NCBI RefSeq assembly: GCF_000006565.2
Contig: NC_031480.1
Coordinates: 4,437,529 to 4,501,528 of the forward strand
Length of the DNA: 64,000 nt
Source of the DNA: Toxoplasma gondii ME49
Taxonomy: Eukaryota; Apicomplexa; Conoidasida; Eucoccidiorida; Sarcocystidae
Reading direction: 5' to 3'
Part shown: positions 11,522 to 22,856 of the stretch, piece after piece
Layout: every line of letters starts with the position of its first letter
How positions within the stretch are numbered: the stretch's first letter is position 1
The notes under the pieces: generated by a model
Databases searched by the model: none
Told to the model about the DNA's origin: nothing
Seen by the model: only the letters and a program-made list of their open reading frames with translations
Position numbers and translations under genes: made by a program

Positions 11522-14500
11522 ATGGCGCCCTGCGAGTCTTCTTCCGCTTCTCTTTCCTCTTCTTCCTCCTCTCCGTCTGCCGGTTTGCCTTCTGACGAAG
11601 GGGGGCGCGCACCGAAGCCTGTTTCTGTCGCTCGTTCCTCTGCATGTGGCGTCTCGAGCTCCTCGCCACCTGCCGTCGCCTTCACTGCGACGGCGTATTC
11701 AAAGATGGTCATGCATGCGGCTAAGCACACGCAAGACGCAGTGAACGGCGTGCTCCTCGGTCGACTGCTTCCTGCGAACGCAGGCGAAAGGGAACGAGAC
11801 AAAGCGGATATTCAACAGCCTCACACCCTTCTGTGCGTCGACGCCGTTCCTCTCTTCCACTCGTTCATTCTGCCACCGATGATGACCTGTGCCTTCGAGC
11901 TGGTGAGTCCAGTCTCCGTTTCCAGTTGGCAGGAAGCGTTTCTCGATTTTTGCAAACGAGAGCCTCCGCGCTTCGAGATGCGGTGGTCCAGAAGGTCGAA
12001 CCGAGGCCTTCTCGTGAACTGGGTTTCGATGGTTCTACCGGAATCACTGAGGCTATGACGCTCTGGTTTTGCTCTCGTAAGGCCATCGAAGCGTCCACGA
12101 CCAGTTGCGCTTTTTTTCTCTCCTTTCGCCCGTCGATATCCCTCTCTCGTCTTCCTACGACCCAAGTCTCTCGTTGCTTAAGAACACTTGAGTCGCACAT
12201 GCGCCAGGCCTCGAACCGAATGCGTCCTCCGTCGCGGCCTCTCTCCCCGTTGTTTTCTCCACTCTTCCCTACCGCGCCTCTCCACTTCCTTCCACTATCT
12301 CTGTCTCTGCGTCCGACGTCTCAGACGTTGAAATACCGTTCACGACGCCCCACCCGGCGGCCGTTTCTTTCCCTCGCCTCGCTTCCCCTGCATCTCTGTT
12401 CAGGCGCGCTCTCTGTCCTGAGAATCCTCTCCACTTCTCTGAAACCTCTCGTTGCCGCTGCGTACACGCCGCTCCTGCTGCCTTCTCACACCCATGCGAC
12501 TCTGCCCTTCGATTTTCGTTACCTCCTCTCTGACCTCTCTGTTGTCGCTGCTGACGGCAGGTTGAGGAGCTGTGCGACGAGAGCACTCGTGAGTGTGCGC
12601 CCAAGGCAGACGGCGAGGACCGGCGGCGACTCGCAGGAGCGGAAAAGGGGAGAACGCGACGAGAGGGCAAGGCCGAACGAGAACACAGTGAAGGAGCTCT
12701 GCAAATCATTGGCTACTACCACTGCAACCTCGTGACGCCTGCCGTCGACGCTGTTCCCCAGCCTTCCACTGTGGCTGCGATGGCGGCGACAGCTGTCCAT
12801 GCAAAGTATCCCCAGGCCATTCTGTGCATGGTGAGGTGACAGAGAAAGTTGCAGAATGCGAGCGAAGAATATCCCAAAAAGAGAGAGAAAAACCTGATGC
12901 TCTCATCTCTCTTTGGACACATGGAGACTTTATCCTTGTTGGTTTCCAGTGCCGGTATGCTTGCGCGTGCGTCGATGCTCTCTCTCTCTTTAGCATATAT
13001 ATATGTATGTACATGTATATATATGTATATATATGTATATATAAATGCATGCTGGTGTAGGCGTGCAATGCCGTCTGTGGACTTTGTTTGCGTGCATATG
13101 CACATCAGCTTTCTTATATGTATGCTAGCTGACCGATTGTTCGGTGTCCTGGCGATGTGTTTAGCGCGACACAACAGGCCGTTAGTGTGCGTCTGCATGT
13201 GGACGTTTCTCAATCTCTCATGCCTGTCCACATGCATTTATATATCTAGACATACATACATACATGTATATATATATATATATTTATATATATGGACATA
13301 TATAGACAGTACATATGCTTATGCTTGAGTTTGGTGGCGTGGAATGAATTCGGTAGCTTGTGTGTGTTGTGTCTTTCGACTCACTTCACTTGAATTTGCT
13401 AGCGAGCTCTGGCTCTTCTCGCCACTGCAGTCTCTCCCACCGGCATATGCCGAGGTTCGGAGAGTGTCCGGCCAAGGTGCAGAGCGCGTTAAAGTCCGTT
13501 TTTTTCTCTTCTTCGCACATGCGCTTTTCCTGCACGCGTCGGCTTCCTGTGACTTTCGCAGCTTCACATGCGACGCCTGACGGCCGGCAGTCCAAAGACA
13601 GAAGCGGTGGAGGCGAGAGGAACAGCGGCGCATGCAGCCTGTGTGAGCACGCGATCGGGTCGCCAGAGTGCATGCAACAGAAACTGAAAGAGGCAACAGG
13701 ACTCGCTTCCTCACTGTTCTACCTCGAGAGTTCCGTGGTGCAGCTGCATTGGTTTTCATTTCTGCAAGGGACAAGGGTGACGCGCTCATCTTCGACAGAG
13801 GCCGCACTGCTGCAACGTCGTAGTGACCTGACTGCGCAGAAGCTCGCCTTGTGTCTCGACGCCGTCTTCCTCTCCTGTCATTTACGGCTTTCTCCTCTGT
13901 CGAAGATCATTTGCTTTTTGAGACGGGGAACAGCCACATGCACTTGTCAAGAAGTTGTAAATGCTGAGAAAAAAAGGGAGCGGTGGAGCAGTGGAATCGC
14001 GCGTTCCCCTGCGTTCGCGTCTGCAGCCTAGGCGAACAGCAATTGAGTTGAAGTGATTTTCAACAAGAGAACTCGGATGGAGAGAAACATCTACAGAAGT
14101 CTGAGGCACATCCGATGATTCGAGGCAGAGACCTCTGATGTGGAACCGCAGATGAAAGAGTTGACGTTTGCCTCGTGTGCGTTTTTTTGAATCGTCTAGG
14201 TGTATCGCATGCAGAGCGAGAGGTGGCAGCTCCTCAAAGAGGCCGAGCAAGTGATGCTGACAGACGCTGCGAACTACGTCGCTCAAAGCGTCATTCGAGA
14301 TGCAACGTAAGTCCTTTTTCTCGTCCTCTCTCCACTCAAGAACCATACCTGATGAGAGACGCTGTGTGCATGCGTCAAACGCCTTTCGACAGAGTCGTTT
14401 GCATGTCCAGCATGTCTTTTTAAAGGCGAGGGGAACGTCCAAGAGAGCTATGAGAGAAGGGAAAGGTCAGTATCTTTCTCTTGCCTTTCTCTTCCTTTCT

Positions 14501-15257
14501 CGCTCTTCGGGAGCTTCGCTTCTCCTTGGCAGTCTGCGCCGGCTTCCTCTGCGCGCGTTCTTGCGTTGTTTTTCGTTTTTCGCCTCTTTCCGTCGCTTTT
14601 CATTCTCGTCTTGTGCGTTCTTGCGTTGTTTTTCGTTTTTCGCCTCTTTCCGTCGCTTTTCATTCTCGTCTTGTTCCGGTTTCCTTTCTTTTCTTTCTCT
14701 GCTTCGCCTTGACAGATACATGAGTTTGACAGACATGGACGACCACCTCTACGATCCGACCCTCAGCCCGTCCAACCTGTCCCTCCTCACAGGATACGAG
14801 GAACTGGTAGCCACACACACAATACCACGCCCTCAAAATTAAAATCGACATAAAAACAGAAATCGCGCATGCAACAACCCACACAGGCAGGCCGCGCAGT
14901 CTCCTTTGCCATTGTATACAAATATTTATATACATATATGCATATATATATATATATATAGACATATACGTCTGTTGGTATACATGAATTAATGTATGGG
15001 GCGAAACATATATATATATATATATATATATATACGTAAAGAGAGACGTAGATCTTACGATGTATGCACAGACATACATCTATTTGGATACTGCTACACT
15101 ATGTGTGTATAGACGTCTAGTTTTTTATTTTGTGCAGAAAACATGTTCGTTGCTGTGCTTTTCCTGTTTTCAGTTGGAGAAGGACAGAGAAGAGCTGCGG
15201 AATGCGGGCGTCAACATCAGCGACGAAGATGTCGGGCTCGCGGGACTTTCTGAGTGA
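11522..15257 (+). CDS. EMC8: ER membrane protein complex subunit 8/9
   Basis: Six exons in phase: 11522-11902, 12561-12830, 13562-13642, 14200-14306, 14716-14806, 15174-15257, giving 337 residues against about 210 in animals. Seen: after a Ser-rich N-terminal tail of about 55 residues, a domain with YSKMVMHAAKH, AVNGVLLG and DAVPLFHS, matching the inactive MPN/JAMM fold of EMC8/EMC9, and at the C-terminus YMSLTDMDDHLYDP, matching the family's DFDNHLDD region. The JAMM metal-binding pattern is absent, as is usual for this subunit. Known: the EMC inserts tail-anchored and multipass proteins into the ER membrane, and this subunit is on its cytosolic side. Exon 2 carries a charged insert before the HCN motif. 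The 81-bp third exon is the least certain; it was chosen because both its splice sites and its phase fit. The gene converges with TAH18. Confidence 0.9.
12994..13308. repeat. (TA)n and TACA microsatellites in EMC8 intron 2
   Basis: Two tracts of alternating TA mixed with GTATATATATG and CATACATA units lie at about 12994-13046 and 13251-13308. They sit inside intron 2 and do not touch an exon. Confidence 0.85.
14555..14674. repeat. Exact 60-bp tandem duplication in EMC8 intron 4
   Basis: A 60-base unit beginning GCGTTCTTGCGTTG occurs twice back to back, at 14555-14614 and 14615-14674, apparently without mismatch. It is pyrimidine-rich and ends about 40 bases before the acceptor of the exon at 14716, so it lengthens the polypyrimidine region of that intron. 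Being identical, it is probably a recent duplication. Confidence 0.95.
14924..15036. repeat. (TA)n microsatellites in EMC8 intron 5
   Basis: Two runs of mostly perfect TA repeat, about 14924-14961 and 15007-15036, lie between the last two EMC8 exons. Confidence 0.85.
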
Positions 15258-15865
15258 AACTAAAAAAAGCGACTTTTTCTCCTCTCTGAAATCAACTGTC
15301 TCACTGCTTGCACCTGCCTCTGTCTCCTCTCTCGCGAAAAACAGCTCTCGCTTTGGTCTCCAGAAAAAATTCGCTTTTCTCTTCTTCTTTGCGGCCTTCC
15401 AACGCAGGGCAAGCGTCCCCGCAGCTTGCCAGCTTCTTCCTAATCGGACCGTCTCATTCAGGTCCCAGTGCGCTTGAAATGACAACAGGTTTTTCGGCGC
15501 TTTCTCAGCTTTCGTTGATTCAAATTCGTGAAAAGAACGAGTCTTCACAGTCGAGAGATACGCCTTCACACGCACACATTACACGTACACACACATATCC
15601 ACATATCCACGTATGCATGTACACACATTTATTTATATATGTTTCCACATGCAGAATGGACATGCCCAGACACTTCATCACGCGCAAAAGAACAGAACTA
15701 CGCAGGAGTAAAAAATAGATCGAAGTGCTCGTGGACAGGCAGACGCCGAAACACACGCGCCTATACACTGAAGGAGCTCGCGTCGGAACGAACAACACAG
15801 ACAGAACCAACTGTCGGTGACGAAAAATCAAGCGTCTTGACCCATCACTGGAACAGCCGCCTATG

Positions 15866-15902
<37 letters not shown>

Positions 15903-16012
15903 TCAGATTCCCGTATAGATCGATAAATAATATATATATATATATATATGTTTATATGTGTAAATATACGTCTCTGACTGTTGTGGCGAATTGCGTGTCG
16001 AAGCAGGTTTGA
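15258..16012. other. Convergent 3' region between EMC8 and TAH18
   Basis: The two genes end toward each other with about 755 bases between their stop codons, which must hold both 3' UTRs. It contains ACACATA-type repeats near 15570-15630 and two (TA)n runs at about 15867-15902 and 15929-15950. No further gene is visible. Terminators cannot be called in this kind of genome. Confidence 0.6.
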
Positions 16013-19000
16013 CTATCCCCAAGTATCACAGACGTATCTTTTTCTGCGTTTTTTGTCGGCAAGAAAACGCCGGGCAGCGTCTGTGGAGAAGCCTCTCGAA
16101 GTCTCAAGAATTTCGACGAGGGTTTCCTCCACCTGGCTTGGCATAGGATGCGCTCGACCACAGATCAGCACGGCAGCGTCCGACTCGATTAGCAGTGAAG
16201 CGACCTAAAAAAAACAGGAGAAAAGAGTCACGGGAGAGGAATCCAGAACTCGCGCGCATCTTCAGCTGCGGTATAACTGCTCTCTTGAAGCCTTTTCGGC
16301 CAACGAAACGAGGAAACGCGACTGTAATCGGGCCGGTTGATCTTTTTTGGGCGAAGAATGTGCAGAGAGCGCCCCAGAGACAAACGGCCGGAGGAAAAAC
16401 GCTGCGACAGTTTCAGAAGCGCAAAGGGCAGCGAGAGAAAGTCCAGTCTGCTTGAGCTGTGAGAGTAAACTTGCGCGGCAGTGCTCTACCGCCATGGCCT
16501 TCCGCGGACATGAATCTCAGCAATCACGTTGCCAACGTGGTCCGGAGTCCTCTCGACCCTCTGCGCAGCGAAACTGTGAAACGTCCACCTCAGAAAACAA
16601 AAGAAATACGGAGGAACCCCGACGGCGACGCGCATCAAGAAGGAACAAGGAGGGAGCGAAGACACTGCGAAGCCAGGAAGAGCGAAGACACTGCGAAGAC
16701 TGCTGGAAAAATCAAAGAGAAGATCGAAGTGTGTGGCAAGTCTTCAGTGCCTGTAGGGCGGTAGGTCGGTACATTACTCCCCACACCTGCACATCCTCCC
16801 AAGTCCACTTGTTGCACCTGTTAAGGGATACAGAAGACCAGAAGGTAAGGTCTCTCTGTTTGCATAGAAAATCTGAAAGAGAGACGCGCCTCCCGCTGTG
16901 TAAAGGCGCGTTCGACGTCCCTACCTGGTCACGAGCTTCTTCCAGAAGATCCTGCACATAGATCTTCGTTTTGTCTCTGATGCGCCGAGCCGTCGAGCCC
17001 GCTGCACCTTCTGGCTCTGCGCCGAGGTGTCTGTACACCCCATCTCGCGAGAAAGCCACCCGGACGTCGAGCCAGGGCAAGAAGGTCTTCCACTCTTCTG
17101 CGAAAAGGAAGTCTGCGCGTTCATGCCGGAAGCCGAGGAACAACAAGTCCCTTTCGCTGTGTGTGGCGTCTCCGTCTTTCCTGCGGCCTGCCTTTTCACC
17201 GGAGAAACTCGAGACGGCCGCTCTCGTGTTCGCGTCGACTCTTTTCCCCGCCGATTCAGACAGCCAGGCTGCGTGGCGCTGCTGAATAAGCGAGCGAACC
17301 GGCGCGACGCCAGTCCCTGGAGAAATGAGAATCAAGCGCGTTTTCAAATCGAAGAAACTCGCTGGCAACTTCGACGCCTCAATTGAAAACGGCAACAACG
17401 AGCCGACCTGCGCATGCACAGGGGGAACACAGAGTCAACGCCGCATACGCAACGAACACCTGACAGTTTTTGCTTCCATTCCTCTCTTGTTTCCGCCGTC
17501 TGTCTTCCGTGTGTTGTCCTTCGTTGTCTTTGTCCTCTCTCTTTCTGTCATTCTCTGTCCTCCTTTCTGTCTCATCGTTCTCTTTCTCTCTCCTCTTCCT
17601 TCTCTCTTCTTCTTCTCGTCCTCTTCATTTGCTCTTTGCTCTGGATTTTCGTTCGCCGTGCGTCTGAGTTCTACCGGCCTCCTTGTCTCTGACGTCTCTC
17701 CTTTCAGTCGCGCTTCACGTACTGGCAACTCGGCGAGAAAAGAGGAGCAAATGCCGAGGCATCGGCGCAGAGAGACAGTCTCCGACTCGACGACGGAGAA
17801 GCAAATGTCCACCACCACGTCGTCCTGCGAGCTTTCCTCTCGGCTTTCCTCCGCCGAGACCAGGGTGTCCATAAACCGCGCGCGGCTCTCGGCGCTCAGC
17901 CACAGGAAGAGACCCGGCGCATGCATGCGCAGCAGGAACGGCGAGGCCATAAGCCAGCGAACGCCTTTCGCGTTCTGTGCTCGACTCGCGTCTCCCGCAC
18001 AAGACACTAAGTTCTCTGTCTCTCTTGTTTCGTTCTGTCTCTTCTCTCTCTCCGTCTCTCCTCGACGTCGCTTGGACTCCTCTGAACGCGGAAGGAACAC
18101 ACAATTTGCGATCGAGTATTTCCGGCGCTGAATCAACGGCAAAGCACTGACAATGTCTGACAGCGGCGGTGAAGACAAAGAAGATGAAGCGGAAGAACCA
18201 GATGCAGAGGAAGAGGAGGAAGAAGAGGAGGCAGAAGAAGAGGAGGAATCTGAACCATTCTCAGGAGAGCTTCTGTCGGCGTTGCAGCAGAAGTCCCAGC
18301 AGACTTCGGCGATTGTGCGTCGTTCGTCTCGGCAGTAGGCACAGAATTCATCTTTCGCTTCCTGAAAACCAGAAAACACAAGAGAGACATCAGAATTTTT
18401 TTTCTCCGAAACCTCTCGTTCCCGAACCTCCGAGAAAGTTTCGCTCCCCGCCTCGAGTTCCCGACCGACCGGCCTCAAGGAACGCATTCGCACATCCCTC
18501 TTCCCTCCGGCTCGTTCCTCTCTTCTGCTTCGCTCTTTTTCTTCTTTCTTCTCTTCTGCTCTCCTCCGCGTTTCTATTTCTCATCTCCTTTGTTCTCTTC
18601 TGCTCTTTTCTGGGTCCTTACAAGAGATCGGGACGAAAGGAAGAGCAGTTTTTCCTTCAAGAGAGGGTGGGGAATCCAGGTCGCGAGGAGTTTGAGGAGA
18701 AACCGAGACGGCCTTCCAGACACGTCCACGACCTGCGTGAAGAGGTCCAGGGCCTTGACAACCACGTCTGTCTGTTGTTCGTGTCTTTTCTGATTTTCCT
18801 GCGCTTCTTCTGCTGTGTTTTCCCCCGTCTCTTCACGATGTTCTTCTCCCGTGAGGACGGCAGGCGCGTCGCCGCGGCGGAGCTGCAAGCGCGCATGCAC
18901 GGGGAGATTCAGGGCATCCAGGAACGCGAGCGTGAGGCGTGGCGGTAGAAGCGGAGAAATCGAGCAAACGCTGCCGGGAGTAAAGAGCGTCTCTTCAACC

Positions 19001-19998
19001 TCATCGTCCGACGCGCTCTCTTCTTTCTCTTGCAAGGCTTGCCCACGAGACAAGGCAAGCGCCGCACGCATGCTGCGACGCGGGACCGCGAGCTGCACAG
19101 GAAAAGAAAGAAATCGTGAGACAGTCCAGGGAAGCGACAGGAAGAGAAGAGAGAGAACGAAGAAGGGGAGAGAGAAAGAGAAGAAGAAAGGAGAAAAAGC
19201 AGGGAACGAACGGGAGAGAGAATTTGACGAAGACGAATGACGAGCAAGAAGTCCATAACAGAGAAGCAGATGAGGTGCACGATGATGTACACAAAAAAGG
19301 GAGACAGAAACGGGGAGACGAGACTGGGGAAGAGAGAAGGAAAATGGAGACCAGGCGAGAGACGGACCGCTTTAGCGAGAAGTGGGGAGGGAACTGGGGG
19401 GAAAATGCAGGTTTTTGCAAAACAAAAAATGGGGTTACCTGAAGAAGATGGATTTTCTGGAAGTGCGAAACTGGCGTCAGTCGTTTGTTGGAAACGACAC
19501 GGCCGAAGATGTCTGAGCCACGCTGCGGGCCATGTTCTCCGCGTTCCTCACAAATGCCTTTTTCGTAGATTTCTTTCATCAGCGGAGATGCAAGAAGAAC
19601 GCCTTCTCTCTCTTCTTCTCTTTTCTGTCTCTCTTCTTCTCTCTTCGTCATGTTTTCTTCTTGCTTCTCCTCTCTCACGTCTCTGTTCTCGTCCGTTTCG
19701 TCTTTGTCGGGAAGCACGCGGACACTGTAGAGAGACGGCGGGAGCTGCTTGGCTTCAGAGAGAGAAGAAAAGGAAGAGGAAGAAGAAACGGAGAGAGAGG
19801 AAGACGGGGAGTAGAGAGAGACAAGGGAAGGGAGAAGACCCGATAACCAGGGATCGAATTCGCCCTCGTACCCGAAGTCGTGTTGGTCATCTCCTAAACC
19901 AATTCTGGACGCACCACGAAAAACAGAAAAGAATCGCTTTTCCCTGCGAAACCACTCTCTCTCACACATCAATGCATGAACATCGGCTCGTTATCTGC

Positions 19999-20035
<37 letters not shown>

Positions 20036-22127
20036 TTTATATATCCACATCTATGTCTGTGTATATAAGTATATGCATAAATGTATTAGGTAACGGAACA
20101 TCTTCGTAAAACACACGTGGCGTGTGTAGGCATTCAGACACGCATATACACTTATATATATATACATATATTTATATAAATATATATAAATATATATAAA
20201 TATATATAAATATATATAAAAACACACTAACACAGGAGTTGCATAAACAAGTGCGTGCCCGCTGGACGTGTGTAGGTAAATACGCCAGTAGGATTAGATC
20301 GGCGGAAGCCGGGGGTGTCCATACACCCCGCTGAAAGCTAGCTCGAAAGCCACCCTTGAAACAGAACGAACCTGTACACTTCCTGAGCACCCAGTTGCTT
20401 CAGACGCATCTGCAGCTTGCGAGCTGCAAAGTTGAACTGTTTGTACAGACGGTCGCCCAGGCCGAAGACGGCAAACCTGGAAAAAGAGTTAAAGAAACTG
20501 TCTCAATCGACGCGGTGCAACCGAACGCAAAAAGCATCGTCCCCTCTCCCCGAACTTCCCTTCCCCAGCGCGACCACGCAGAGAAGAACCTACGCAGACA
20601 CATGCAGCGATCTCTCGACGGATAAACTGTCCTATATGGTTGTTGATCTACATTCGTACAAAGATGTATTCAAACAAATGTTGCCATGTGTGTTTCACAT
20701 ATCTACGTGTATAGACAGATAGTTGTCCAGTTGCAGTGTTGTTTATGCTTTATATATATATATATATATACATCTACACGAATATATATATATATATATA
20801 TATCTATATATATATAGAGAGAGAGAGAGAGAAAGAGGTACTTTTGTTGTTTCTGTCTGATCGATGCAATATATATACACATATATATACATATCTATCT
20901 ATCTATATATATATATATATATATATTTGGACGTATGAGTTGAAGTATTTGTGAGTGCGTGGTTCGGCGCTGTTGCTTCTCACTTTAGACTGGAGAGGAA
21001 GTCAGACGGGAGCGACGCCTTCAGCAAAAGCCGCCAGAATTTCTGCGCATTCTCTGGCATTTCGCCGTAGCCTGCAGAAAGACGGACAGCGAGAAAAGGT
21101 AGAAGGGAACTTCTGTCGCGCTCCTCTTGCACTCGCAGACGCTACACCCCCGAAACACACCTGAAGCAGCCGAGAAGAGTCTCATACGCATACGTAATAT
21201 AGACACCATTGCAACACTGACAGGCATATATCCCTGTATCGACCTATCCATGTAGCCAGCTGTATGAATTTAAGTAACACTGTATGCAGTTACACACATA
21301 TATATACACATATAAATATCCATACATGTCTATTGATATGTGTATGCATGTATAAATTTATAGACGTAAGGGTGCCTCAAGATGCCTTCCTACACCCTGA
21401 TGTAGATACACAAGGACGTCTTCACGTGTGTGGGTGCGAATCATCGACGTTTTTCGATTTTTTTGTGTCGGTGGAAGTCTGCGTCACCTGTCGTCGAGAC
21501 GACGAACACCACTACGGCTTCTTCTCTCTGGACAAATGCAGCGGAACTCAGGGGATTCGCCTCCACTGGGGACGGCGCCGTGGAGGCCGAGCAGCGGCGA
21601 AGCGCGGGGAGAAGAAGAAGCAGGTCGTCGACTCTGACGACTGCAGGCGGAGGGAAAGAAGAAGACGAAGTAGAAGACGAAGACGTCTTGTGTCCGGCCT
21701 TGTCTTTCCACAGAAGAAGGAGCTCTCGTCCGAGGTCGCGCGCCGCCTCTGCCGCAGTGCCTGTCTGGCTTGCAAATGCTACGTAGAGAGGAGCCGAGCA
21801 AGAAACAGAAGAAGAGGAAGGAGAGAAAAAAGAGAGAGGAGAAGGAGAAGAAAGAGCAGGAGCTGGAAGAGAGGCAGAGGAAGGAGACGAGGACGAGAAC
21901 AGAGGAGGGGAAGACGAAGAGGAAGGAGACGGAGAGCCGGAAGAGACGAGAGAAACATAAGTGTCACGAGGGGAAGGCAAGAGATTTGACTCGCCTGGCT
22001 TGTTCGCGTTTTCTTCTTCTTTTTGATCTTGAAACATTTCCTCCGCGGGGACTTGCCCGGCTTCGACTCCAGAGGCATGCGCGGAGTCGCGCTTCCCTGT
22101 GCGGCGGCCTCTTCGTCGAGCAGCCAT
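16013..22127 (-). CDS. TAH18: NADPH-dependent diflavin reductase (TAH18/NDOR1)
   Basis: Eight exons in phase: 22127-21488, 21071-20984, 20476-20372, 19904-19439, 19092-18622, 18361-17723, 17407-16925, 16204-16013, giving 1027 residues against about 600 in other eukaryotes. Seen, in order: FMN loop ASQTGT (about 119-124), [12 protein letters not shown] (about 211), [15 protein letters not shown] motif RKYSIAN (about 670), GICSSFL (about 790), NADPH motif [11 protein letters not shown] (about 832), [23 protein letters not shown] and a penultimate Trp in the C-terminal YVCDTWG. Known: this enzyme passes electrons from NADPH to the Dre2 protein for cytosolic iron-sulphur assembly. The extra length comes from a Ser-rich N-terminus, acidic and Glu/Arg-rich inserts in exons 4 and 5, and a Ser run before the FAD motif. 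The start ATG has a strong A-rich context. Introns 2 and 3 hold (TA)n tracts. Confidence 0.94.
17026..17039. promoter_or_regulatory. GGTGT-N4-ACACC dyad (copy inside TAH18 exon 7)
   Basis: GGTGTCTGTACACC lies within coding sequence, where the minus strand encodes VYRHL of the NADPH domain, a conserved stretch. Here the match could be due to coding constraint. Confidence 0.3.
20002..20221. repeat. (TA)n tracts in TAH18 intron 3
   Basis: A perfect TA run at about 20002-20035 and a tract of TATATAAA units at about 20152-20221 lie in the intron between exons 20476-20372 and 19904-19439. Confidence 0.85.
20313..20326. promoter_or_regulatory. GGTGT-N4-ACACC dyad (copy in TAH18 intron 3)
   Basis: GGTGTCCATACACC, extended by further G and C on the two sides (20312-20329 reads GGGGTGT...ACACCCC). 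It is one of five copies of this dyad in the window. It could be a protein binding site; no function is shown by the sequence. Confidence 0.4.
20749..20925. repeat. (TA)n and GA tracts in TAH18 intron 2
   Basis: Several TA runs, one followed by a short GAGAGA run near 20818-20832, fill the middle of intron 2 between exons 21071-20984 and 20476-20372. Confidence 0.85.
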
Positions 22128-22323
22128 TTTTGCAAAGACAGCAGTCCGAGTGTACGCAGGAAGAAGGAAGGAGCGGGCAGTGCGCAAGCGTCAACGCGTT
22201 GAGGCAGGAAGGGAGCGAGGCAAGGAAGAGAGAGGAAGCAGAAGAAATCACTGGAGACACAAACGCCTGGAAGAGGGAGAGGCGAAGAAAGACGGAGAAA
22301 AAAGAGAAACGGAGAGAATCAGC
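22128..22323. other. Short gap between the CX3C protein and TAH18
   Basis: Only about 200 bases separate the stop codon of the upstream minus-strand ORF and the TAH18 start. On the minus strand it is pyrimidine-rich. It must hold the 3' end of the first gene and the TAH18 5' UTR, unless the upstream ORF is not a separate gene. Confidence 0.5.
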
Positions 22324-22821
22324 TCAGGGAGACGAAGGAAGTTGAGAAGTGAGCTCCCGCGCGCATGCAGTCAAACACCTCCGTCGCCACGCATCCACTT
22401 GCTCCTCGACTTCCTCCGCAATCGCCGCTGCCCTGCGGCCCTCTAGAGGCGCTTCAGGACTCCTGGGAGAAGTTGACGGAGAGACAGGAGAGGAAGAGTC
22501 GAGGGAAGAGAGGAAGCTTCGATACGCGTCGAGGCGTTGGTTGCAGCGGTTTGCACAGCTCGAGCACGAAGAGGCGAATGAAGCGAGAGACGAGAGGACA
22601 GCGTGTTTTTCGTCTGCAGCTGGAGAGAGAGAAGAAAGAAACGCAAAGAGATCTTCTCGAGTCGCTGGACGAAGGGCGTCAAACGGATGGGCCGGAGGAG
22701 ACGAAGAGGTCGGCGCGGACGCCTTCGAAGGCCGCGGGAGAAGAGCAGGAAAAAGAAGCGAAGAAGAGAAGAAAGATGGCGGGGAAGACGCGACTCGCGA
22801 AGAGCCTTCTTCAGGACCCAT
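22324..22821 (-). CDS. Small twin CX3C protein, possibly FAM136A-like
   Basis: An uninterrupted frame of 165 residues starts at an ATG in a very good context (CCACCATGG) at 22821. Seen: two CX3C pairs, CANRC and CLTAC, 55 residues apart, the second preceded by EEVEEQVDAWRRR and followed by ARELTSQLP. The spacer and N-terminus are Ser/Pro-rich, as is common for inserts in this genome. Twin CX3C proteins fold by disulphide bonding, often in the mitochondrial intermembrane space. The second pair and its flanks resemble the end of FAM136A/DUF842 proteins, but that family has further Cys pairs upstream, which would need another exon. A good acceptor at 22857-22858 (first exon base 22856) allows such an extension. 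It lies head-to-tail with TAH18. The antisense frame is also open, so this call is tentative. Confidence 0.38.
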   Translation of the reverse strand: MGPEEGSSRVASSPPSFFSSSLLFPALLPRPSKASAPTSSSPPAHPFDALRPATREDLFAFLSSLSPAADEKHAVLSSLASFASSCSSCANRCNQRLDAYRSFLSSLDSSSPVSPSTSPRSPEAPLEGRRAAAIAEEVEEQVDAWRRRCLTACARELTSQLPSSP

Positions 22822-22856
22822 GGTGGGCAGAGCAGTCCGAGCAAGACAACGGTGCG

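Noticed and set aside
11833..12735. Plus-strand open frame of about 300 codons overlapping EMC8 intron 1
   Set aside because: It starts out of frame within EMC8 exon 1 and runs through a pyrimidine-rich intron. The Ser/Leu/Pro-rich translation reflects base bias.
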